From: Henricia sp. BOLD:AAB3569
Lineage: Eukaryota; Echinodermata; Asteroidea; Spinulosida; Echinasteridae
Reading direction: 5' to 3'
DNA: 64,000 bases
Assembly: GCA_037783545.1 (NCBI GenBank)
Contig: JBBELK010000002.1
Location: 930,001 to 994,000, forward strand
Shown: positions 57,594-64,000 of the stretch, piece after piece
Position numbering within the stretch: the first letter of the stretch is position 1
Layout of the letters: each line of letters opens with the position of its first letter
The notes under the pieces: model-generated
What the model saw: the letters and a program-made list of their open reading frames with translations, nothing else
The model's database searches: none
What the model was told of the DNA's origin: nothing
Program-made: the position numbers and the translations under genes

Positions 57594-58059
57594 TGATTGG
57601 CGAACAACACTCCTTGGCGAATAAAGTCTTACGATTCCAGTCAGTCAGTCAGGCATATATTAATCTCAACTCATTCGGGCTATTTCCGTTGGCAAACACT
57701 AAACAGTGCTAAGTAAAATACAACATAGTCCATGTAATTCTCCTCCCGAAAACTACATTTGGTCCGTGCTGTGTTTTCCTACACGACAACAACTTTTCCC
57801 ACGTACACAACTTTCTAACTTGTGTCTGTCTAGCTGTCTGTGTCACGCGTGGAGCGCGCACAAAGTCATGCAACTCCTTTCGCATAGACCTGTGACCCGG
57901 GGTCATGTACTTCTGTGCCCTGGATACAGTGTGCTATATTTAGATCATCCCAAAACAGTTACGGACCGGTAAACAAACATTGCGCCCTCTTGTAAATATA
58001 ATCGCAATTAATTAAAGGGAATACCTTGTTTGTACACATGAATATGCCATTCCTCTACA
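57594..58059 (-). repeat. 3' LTR of the gypsy element
   Basis: On the minus strand it starts TGTAGAGGAATGGC right after the polypurine tract and runs to CCAATCA (466 bp), with TG...CA ends. The other LTR is outside the window, so the outer boundary is provisional. Confidence 0.65.
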
Positions 58060-58073
58060 TCCTCCCCTACTTT
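58060..58073 (-). promoter_or_regulatory. Polypurine tract
   Basis: AAAGTAGGGGAGGA on the minus strand, directly before TGTAGAGG; the expected plus-strand primer site for reverse transcription. Confidence 0.8.
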
Positions 58074-58202
58074 AAAGATCTGCACCTGAAGATCGCAGGA
58101 ATTACGGATTACACAATTATGAAATTTTACACTGATAACCTTAACATTTTACAGTCAAGTAAACAATAAACTTGATAACAGTAACTCGTTTACACATTTT
58201 AC

Positions 58203-58784
58203 CTAGTACCAGCATCGATACTGAAAGAACTTAACAAGTTGTCTCAAGGTTCTTTCATACTGAATGATCCCTGCATCATTCAGATGAACTCCATCCAAAC
58301 TATACCGTTCATGGTTGAGACCTCGATGCTCCCAGACCCACCATGAGTCCTCCCGAAATGTACCCTCGGTTAACAAAACATTAAACTCTTTTACTCTGCT
58401 ATTAAATTCTTGTATGGAAACTTGATTATTTCTCATATTACCTGACCTTGGCAATACCGGAAGTGATACAACCACACCAGGAGTAATACCCAATTTTGGT
58501 AGTTCTTGTACCCAATCACTATATACAGAGTACAATTTAGTCGGACACATACTCTTTGAACATAAGTCATTTGTACCTATGTCAAGGATAAAAACTGAAG
58601 GTTTTGCCTCTTTCAACTGATAACGATAACGGTCTGGTTCTTTCTGAATTCTTGCAAAAGTCAGACCTCCTTCTCCCAAACAGTTAATGGGAACGGTACT
58701 ATTTTGCAACTCAATATTTACAAACGGTCCATGCTTGTTCTTCAAGCGTTTGACGTAACTGTGTCCAAACAAGACAAAATGCAT
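58203..58784 (-). CDS. SGNH/GDSL-type hydrolase ORF of the gypsy element (193 codons)
   Basis: The frame starts at an ATG preceded by an in-frame stop (TGA at 58796-58794) and ends before the polypurine tract. The four SGNH blocks are present in order: FGHSYVKRL (nucleophile Ser9, GHS in place of GDS), NCLGEGGLT (oxyanion Gly), LDIGTNDLC (Gly70, Asn72) and LDGVHLND (Asp164, His167). Block spacing and ~190-residue length suit a complete small SGNH esterase. No signal peptide or membrane segment is visible. It occupies the place of env, 213 bp after pol, in pol's frame but separated by stops. Expression may need a spliced RNA; CTTCCTTACAG on the minus strand near 58910 could be an acceptor. SGNH-like domains are known in CR1 LINE ORF1 proteins. 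Substrate unknown. Confidence 0.88.
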   Translation of the reverse strand: MHFVLFGHSYVKRLKNKHGPFVNIELQNSTVPINCLGEGGLTFARIQKEPDRYRYQLKEAKPSVFILDIGTNDLCSKSMCPTKLYSVYSDWVQELPKLGITPGVVVSLPVLPRSGNMRNNQVSIQEFNSRVKEFNVLLTEGTFREDSWWVWEHRGLNHERYSLDGVHLNDAGIIQYERTLRQLVKFFQYRCWY

Positions 58785-58997
58785 AACAAATAATCAACAC
58801 TAGTATACACCAACAGAAATTTGCCCATGATTATGCTTTCAATAATTTTACTACAACACTGATTAGCGGTGGGTTTAGAAGCTGTGGTGCTATCCAGTTG
58901 GGGATTCTGTAAGGAAGCTGGATACCCCAAGACCTTCCAGACAGTCACCTGAACCAACCTTCAGCTAACCACGGGGCAGTCTAAACCAACCGTGTCT

Positions 58998-61900
58998 TCA
59001 GTACACTGCTGACTTAGGCAAATGGTATGGATTACTGTGGCGGCCACGGGTGCTTCTTTTGGATCTCCAAAATGGCTTTACGCCTCCACCCGGCCTGGTA
59101 ACCTCCTTAACAGGCTCCCCTACTTTGTGTTGGCTAACCGGTTTGTCACCCGACCTCGGAGTCTGCTCTGTGTCATTACTGGGTTGTACAAAATCCCAAT
59201 CAGAATCATCTGACTCAGATTCACTGTTTACGCTAGACTCTCCGAATTCTGGAGGGCAGACCCTCAACAATTTCCGATGGACAGTTTTCTGCTCCCCTCC
59301 CAACAACGGTCGGATACAATAAACGTCACCGTGGTCATTAACGCCAACGACAATGTAGGACCCACTTTCGTATGCATTTGCTAACTTATGTCTACCACGA
59401 AATGCACACTTTCGCAGTAAAACTTGTGTACCAACCTTAATTGGCTCAGCATTTGCTTTCGCGTCGTATGCGGCTTTGTTACGGTTACAGGTCTTGGCTA
59501 CTCTCTCACTGACTAGCTCCTTAGCCCTATCGATTAATTGTGATTGTTCTTTCACAAAATCTTGCCCCCAGTCACTGTCGGTTTTTCCCAACATCTGATC
59601 TATTGGAATTAAGGGCTCTCTACCGAACATGAGCGTAAAGGGTGCAACCCCGGTGACGCAGTGCGGTGTCGCATTGTAGACGAACACCAAGTGAGCTAAC
59701 AGGTCCGGCCATTTGCGTCTGTCTCGTTCACTGAGGGATTTAATTAAGCCAAATAAGGTTCTGTTAAATCGCTCCGCTTGTGAATTTCCCTCAGGGTGGT
59801 AAGGGGTTGTTCTTGATTTACTTATACCATACAAAGCACAGAGTTCCCTAATGACGCCACCCTCGAAATTTCTTCCTTGATCACTATGTATTCTACTAGG
59901 GATCCCAAATCGAGTGAACCAATGTTGGACAAGGGCTTTCGCTACGGTGACAGCAAGTTGGTCCCTACAGGGCACGGCCTGAACAAATTTGGTATACACG
60001 TCAGTGATAACAAGAACGTCTTCAAATCCACCCTTTCCCTGGTCAACCTTAACGAAATCAATCGCAACTACCTCCAGTGGTCTAAATGCAAGTAAGTGGC
60101 GCATGGGTGTCCTGTGTGCAGGTGCTGCAGCCTTGGCTGTTAGACACTGCCTACACCGACCAATATAACGGCGTACCATGGTGGCCATATTTGGCCAATA
60201 TACCCGCCTCCTTAAGAGTGAACAAGTCCTGGTAACACCCTGGTGTCCCCACCCATCATGACAACCTTGCATCATCTGAGGAACGAGACACTTTGGCAGC
60301 AACGTTTGAAACAACTCTCCATGCAATGGATCATTGACCTGGCGACAGAGCACTCCATTCCGCTCAACAAAGCGTGGCCACTGCCACAGCCATGCTTTCA
60401 GCTCTGGTGACTCAATATTCGTATCTGTCATTGGTTCCCCTGGACGCCATCCAGCCTCCCAACGCTTCCAGACAATTCCCAACTCTGGGTCCTCCTTTTG
60501 CAAGGTTGACAACTGGTCCAAAGACCACGACGGAAACACGCCAGGCGGGTTTGCGCCCACAGAGTGCTTCCCTGGCCTCGGCTCACCAATGAAACTTCGT
60601 GAGACATCTGCCCTAATTGGAACACCACTGGAATGCACCATAGACTGGAATACTCGTTCCACCTCACCAGACGAACAGTGACAATGGCCAGGATACCGAC
60701 TAAGAGCATCGGCACACTTGTTGCTAACCCCTGATCTAAACCTAACATCAAAGTTAAATGCGGCAAGTTGGGCTACCCATCTCATTTCGCATGCCCCTAG
60801 CTTTGCTGTCTGTAAGTGCGCTAGTGGATTATGGTCTGTAAAGACCGTGAAAGGCAGACCAATGAGATAATCTCGAAATTTATCGACAACAGACCATTTC
60901 AATGCCAGAAGCTCAAGCTTAAATGAACTGTAATCGGGGTAATTACGTTCAGCACCTCTAAGCCCCCTACTGGCGTAAGCTACTGGGTGTCGTTTTCCTT
61001 GCTCATCCTCCTGTGCTAGACAAGCCCCTAACCCCTTTAACGAAGCGTCTACCTCTAGTATAAAGGGTTTGGTGAAGTCTGGATAACTCAGCACCGGGGC
61101 TTCTGTAAGCGCCCTTTTCAAACTGACGAAGGCATCATCAGCTTCGGTCGTCCACTCAAAACGTTTCTGACTAGATCCTGACTTTCCCTTACCTAATGAA
61201 GGTAACATGTTGTGCAGAGGTACAGCAATCCTTGAGAAACCGGAAATGAATCGCCGGTAATACCCTGCTAGACCTAGAAAAGATCTTAAATCCCCAGGTG
61301 TTGATGGAATTGGCCAGTCTCTGATCTTTTGAACCTTGTCCGCATCTACAGAAATTCCATCTGAACTCACGACATGACCCAGGTACGACACCTGCTTGCG
61401 AAAGAACTGGCATTTCTCCCCTTTAACCTTCAATCCGAAGTCAGCAAGTCTCGAGAACACTTTATCTAGCCTACTTATGTGTTCATCAACATCACGTGAG
61501 AAAACAAGGATATCATCCAGGTATACCAGAAGTTCAGCGAGATTCATATCACCCAAGCACATCTCCATTGTACGCTGAAAAGTACCCGGCGCATTTACCA
61601 GCCCAAATGGCATCCGAGTGTACTCGAATAACCCAAATGGCACGCGGAAAGCCGTCTTTGCTATAGATTCAGGATCTACCACAACCTGGTGATACCCGTG
61701 TGCAAGATCGAGGGACGAAAAGTAACATGCACCACGCAGCGCCTCCAATGATTCATCAATACGCGGCAGCGGAAATGCGTCACGGACTGTTTTGGCATTG
61801 AGTTTTCTATAGTCAACGCATATCCGAATTGTCCCGTCTCGTTTCTTGACGAGGACAATGGGGCTGGCATAAGGACTTCCACTTTTCTGGATAATGCCTT

Positions 61901-63236
61901 TATCCAAGAATTTCTGGAGTAACTCTTTTACCTCTCCAATGTGCTGAGGGGGTATTCTACGATACGGCTGACTTACTGGTGCATCATCAGTAGTACGTAT
62001 CTTGTGTGGAACCTTGTCACACGTACCTAAATCTAGTGGACCCTTTGCGAAAACCTTATCGTGTTTCTGAATCAAATGCACCACACGATCAAGCTCATGA
62101 TTACTCAAATCACATGAGTCTACGGCTACTCCTGGTGGTAAATCGTATGAACTCCCGTCAGCAAATACATGAGTCTTGCATTTCTGTGGTTCACCTATCC
62201 CTAACACAGAATCTAATTCCTCAGAAACTTGTTCACCTGACCCTACGTCATCGTAACTATCGGCCGACTGAGCCAAAAGCCTATTTACAGAGATCTTTAG
62301 CTCATCGCCTTGTACATCACAATCCAGCTGTACGGTGGGGAAAACTTCACTGAGCGATGCCACTTGGGTATGCGGGGGAATGGACACCGTTTGTGAACCC
62401 ATGTTAGCTACAATAACATTCACTTTGTTTCCATGCACAATCTCGCATGAATCATAGACCCTTAAACTACTGCTTAAGCCCGAACTCCCCAGTTGTGACA
62501 CCTCTCCTACAGGGATTTCACCTTGCTTTCCTTGTAGCGCTGCAGTTTTTCCCTCCCATACACCTGGGTGTGCACGTACATTACATGTCACAGTACGAAC
62601 TTCCCTTGGGGGAATAAATGTCATACAACGCCCCGTGCGAACCGCCACTAAGTCTGGCCCTTTTTGCTTGGCCCGAGTGCTACACGGTTTCTTTTTGGTC
62701 AGATTGTACCAATGTAGCGTTACATTCCATGCTTCAGCGTCTTTGTGTGAGTGATCAACTTTCATGTCTTTTAACTGATGCAAAACATTGCAACCCAACA
62801 GAACGGGGCCACGCCCACTTCCCAAACCACTTACGGGAGTGTCTTTTACAATAAGGAAATGTGCCTCAATCGTTTGGTTGAATACCCTTAAGGGAATTTG
62901 GACATAACCTTCAACTGGTACTTCACAGGGTCCTACCCCAAACACGCGTAAATAGGTACCCACTGGTTCCACCCCAGTAACATGCGCGGCCAGTTTATTC
63001 CTGTAAAATGATGCGCTCATAAGGGATGTTTCCGCCCCAGTGTCAAGAACAACATCAACTGGGACACCTGCCAACTGTACCTGAGCTCTAGGACTGGCGT
63101 GTACCAGTTTATCCAGAACATCATCAGTGGACAAAACTCTAGAATCCAACCCCTCTTTGGCTTTACATTTGGGCGAGGCCTCTTTCCGGCTTCCCTCAAC
63201 CACTTGGCCCACAGTGGTGAGGGGGGTTAGTTTAAC
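58998..63236 (-). CDS. Gypsy Pol polyprotein (protease-RT-RNase H-integrase)
   Basis: An uninterrupted frame of over 1,400 codons. Numbering from the GTG at 63212: protease VVLDTGAETSLMS (~54-66); RT from QPYRRIPPQHIG, with VDYRKLNAK, SSLDLAHGYHQV, MPFGLVNAPGTFQ and the catalytic YLDDILVFS (~564); RNase H FILEVDASLKGLG and FTDHNPLAHL (~795); integrase zinc region WGHQGVTRTCSLLRRRVYWP with CRQCLTAKA (~985-1030), then VLVITDVYTKF, HSDQGRNFEG and PEGNSQAERFNRT as the DDE core; and a GPY/F-like region near 1290 (VLLRKCAFRGRHKLANAYES). No chromodomain is seen. No ATG opens the frame: pol lies -1 to gag and is probably made by frameshifting at 63236-63230. All key residues are intact. Confidence 0.94.
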   Translation of the reverse strand, partial: VKLTPLTTVGQVVEGSRKEASPKCKAKEGLDSRVLSTDDVLDKLVHASPRAQVQLAGVPVDVVLDTGAETSLMSASFYRNKLAAHVTGVEPVGTYLRVFGVGPCEVPVEGYVQIPLRVFNQTIEAHFLIVKDTPVSGLGSGRGPVLLGCNVLHQLKDMKVDHSHKDAEAWNVTLHWYNLTKKKPCSTRAKQKGPDLVAVRTGRCMTFIPPREVRTVTCNVRAHPGVWEGKTAALQGKQGEIPVGEVSQLGSSGLSSSLRVYDSCEIVHGNKVNVIVANMGSQTVSIPPHTQVASLSEVFPTVQLDCDVQGDELKISVNRLLAQSADSYDDVGSGEQVSEELDSVLGIGEPQKCKTHVFADGSSYDLPPGVAVDSCDLSNHELDRVVHLIQKHDKVFAKGPLDLGTCDKVPHKIRTTDDAPVSQPYRRIPPQHIGEVKELLQKFLDKGIIQKSGSPYASPIVLVKKRDGTIRICVDYRKLNAKTVRDAFPLPRIDESLEALRGACYFSSLDLAHGYHQVVVDPESIAKTAFRVPFGLFEYTRMPFGLVNAPGTFQRTMEMCLGDMNLAELLVYLDDILVFSRDVDEHISRLDKVFSRLADFGLKVKGEKCQFFRKQVSYLGHVVSSDGISVDADKVQKIRDWPIPSTPGDLRSFLGLAGYYRRFISGFSRIAVPLHNMLPSLGKGKSGSSQKRFEWTTEADDAFVSLKRALTEAPVLSYPDFTKPFILEVDASLKGLGACLAQEDEQGKRHPVAYASRGLRGAERNYPDYSSFKLELLALKWSVVDKFRDYLIGLPFTVFTDHNPLAHLQTAKLGACEMRWVAQLAAFNFDVRFRSGVSNKCADALSRYPGHCHCSSGEVERVFQSMVHSSGVPIRADVSRSFIGEPRPGKHSVGANPPGVFPSWSLDQLSTLQKEDPELGIVWKRWEAGWRPGEPMTDTNIESPELKAWLWQWPRFVERNGVLCRQVNDPLHGELFQTLLPKCLVPQMMQGCHDGWGHQGVTRTCSLLRRRVYWPNMATMVRRYIGRCRQCLTAKAAAPAHRTPMRHLLAFRPLEVVAIDFVKVDQGKGGFEDVLVITDVYTKFVQAVPCRDQLAVTVAKALVQHWFTRFGIPSRIHSDQGRNFEGGVIRELCALYGISKSRTTPYHPEGNSQAERFNRTLFGLIKSLSERDRRKWPDLLAHLVFVYNATPHCVTGVAPFTLMFGREPLIPIDQMLGKTDSDWGQDFVKEQSQLIDRAKELVSERVAKTCNRNKAAYDAKANAEPIKVGTQVLLRKCAFRGRHKLANAYESGSYIVVGVNDHGDVYCIRPLLGGEQKTVHRKLLRVCPPEFGESSVNSESESDDSDWDFVQPSNDTEQTPRSGDKPVSQHKVGEPVKEVTRPGGGVKPFWRSKRSTRGRHSNPYHLPKSAVY

Positions 63237-64000
63237 CCTCCCCCACTTTGTGGTTGCAAACCCCCTTGCCGAGCACTAGGAACTTGTAATCTGTCTCTGT
63301 TTCTGTTTGGACAGTTATTTTTGAAGTGGCCTGGTTGTTTACAAGAGAAACATACAAGTTGTCTCCTTCCCCAAGGGTTTGAAACCTGATTTGCAACCCT
63401 AGGCCCCTCATCATGATTAAGCAAGTGTTTCACAAGCACAGCAACTTGCTCCTGTTGCTTTTGCAGCTGTGTCTGCTGCTCCTGCAGACAATTCATAATC
63501 TGCTGTTGCTGTTGCAACACTTGTTGCAACTCTGGACTGGGTTCTGCAATTTTACTTTGCACTGTGCCTCCCACAAAAACTTCGGATGAATGATCATCTA
63601 TGTCCCCATCACAATCTGTGACAACTTGTCTAGCCTGGGCCCGTTTATCTTTTGGGGCCCTCTCAAGATCCCTAAAAATCTCAAGCGCGGCATTACGCAG
63701 TTCTGGAAAAGTATGAGCGGCATTCGCTAGTTCTAGCCTTCTTAGCTCTAGTCTAACACCCTGACTGCGTGCCCCAGCCACAAATTGCCCGATAAGAACT
63801 TTATCACGGAGACCTTGCAACGAAGCTTTCTCACTTTCAGAGGCTACTTCTAATATCCTGTCATACATCCTCATAAGTACTCTAGAAAAGTCCATTAAGG
63901 ACTCATCATCTTGCTGTATTCGTTCGTACAGTGCCTTATGAAGTGACTGTACCGTCTCCCATCCCCCAAAATGCTTATGGAGAAGTTTAGCAAGTGCCTT
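63227..64000 (-). CDS. Gypsy Gag polyprotein, C-terminal part (partial)
   Basis: The frame is open to the window edge (about 257 codons visible). It begins inside a capsid-like helical region (HKHFGGWETVQSLHKALYER, DDESLMDFSRVLMRMYDRIL, VLIGQFVAGARSQGVRLELR), followed by an acidic linker and a glutamine-rich coiled-coil-like stretch (QQVLQQQQQIMNCLQEQQTQ). It ends with one CCHC knuckle CFSCKQPGHFKNNC and a basic tail. Gag packages the element RNA. The stop TAA at 63229-63227 immediately follows the slippery sequence. The start codon lies outside the window. Confidence 0.92.
   Translation of the reverse strand, partial: KALAKLLHKHFGGWETVQSLHKALYERIQQDDESLMDFSRVLMRMYDRILEVASESEKASLQGLRDKVLIGQFVAGARSQGVRLELRRLELANAAHTFPELRNAALEIFRDLERAPKDKRAQARQVVTDCDGDIDDHSSEVFVGGTVQSKIAEPSPELQQVLQQQQQIMNCLQEQQTQLQKQQEQVAVLVKHLLNHDEGPRVANQVSNPWGRRQLVCFSCKQPGHFKNNCPNRNRDRLQVPSARQGGLQPQSGGGLN
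63230..63236 (-). promoter_or_regulatory. Candidate -1 ribosomal frameshift site G TTA AAC
   Basis: In the gag frame the codons are GGG TTA AAC TAA. Slipping back one base gives GTT AAA CTA, which enters the open pol frame. GTTAAAC is a known variant of the X XXY YYZ slippery heptamer. A downstream structure was not evaluated. Confidence 0.65.

Larger units (their letters stand above)
57594..64000 (-). mobile_element. Ty3/gypsy LTR retrotransposon, 5' end beyond the window
   Basis: Order on the minus strand: gag (open at the window edge), pol (protease, RT, RNase H, integrase), an SGNH-hydrolase ORF, polypurine tract and 3' LTR. Protease before RT and integrase last is the Ty3/gypsy order. 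All frames are uninterrupted, so the insertion is recent. It lies about 120 bp past the stop codon of the EEP gene, in opposite orientation. Confidence 0.93.

Overview
The window is nuclear DNA from an intron-bearing animal, most likely a marine invertebrate. A deuterostome (echinoderm, hemichordate or lancelet) is my best guess, not a proven one. The evidence is two intron-containing host genes, a tRNA-derived SINE, L2/CR1 and Tx1 LINEs, piggyBac, Tc1, Harbinger-like and Polinton sequences, a Ty3/gypsy element and many MITEs. I found no bacterial operons, CRISPR arrays, rRNA genes or standalone tRNA genes.

Layout. 0-6 kb: a tRNA-derived SINE (573-905, minus) and a 2.4-kb transposon (2805-5242) with a 9-bp target-site duplication and an internal ~305-bp tandem array. 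6.0-27.7 kb: one Tx1-type LINE on the minus strand, split by at least eight later insertions: a piggyBac, a Tc1, an L2/CR1 LINE, a TTAA hairpin MITE, a 1.5-kb element, a 4.4-kb AT-rich foldback element and two more 9-bp-TSD elements. 28-32 kb: a 751-bp 9-bp-TSD element, then a complete three-exon CYP2-type cytochrome P450 gene (minus) with a Harbinger-type Myb/SANT fragment in its second intron. 33-38.8 kb: a large inverted-repeat region holding a CCAGCCC-rich minisatellite, a 290-bp foldback, a Tc1 remnant and a 197-bp MITE derived from the 2.4-kb element. 39-44.5 kb: repeats, a TAA-flanked MITE and a 1.9-kb GC-rich island of unknown identity. 44.8-45.4 kb: a Polinton-type DNA polymerase B fragment. 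45.7-57.5 kb: a complete six-exon gene for an endonuclease/exonuclease/phosphatase-fold protein of the CCR4/nocturnin/angel/PDE12 group (plus), its introns full of MITEs. 57.6-64 kb: a Ty3/gypsy retrotransposon (minus, 5' end outside the window) with intact gag and pol frames and a third ORF for an SGNH/GDSL-type hydrolase between pol and the 3' LTR.

The two most interesting signals are these. (1) A transposon family with five clear copies, each flanked by a perfect 9-bp duplication, whose termini all carry a small hairpin TA-GYCTT-N5-AAGRC in which GTCTT/AAGAC and GCCTT/AAGGC covary. (2) The gypsy element with an SGNH hydrolase ORF in the env position and a candidate -1 frameshift site (G TTA AAC) directly before the gag stop.

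The two host genes are functionally unrelated (a membrane oxidase and a probable RNA-processing or phosphodiesterase enzyme). Everything else is explained mainly by transposon biology.
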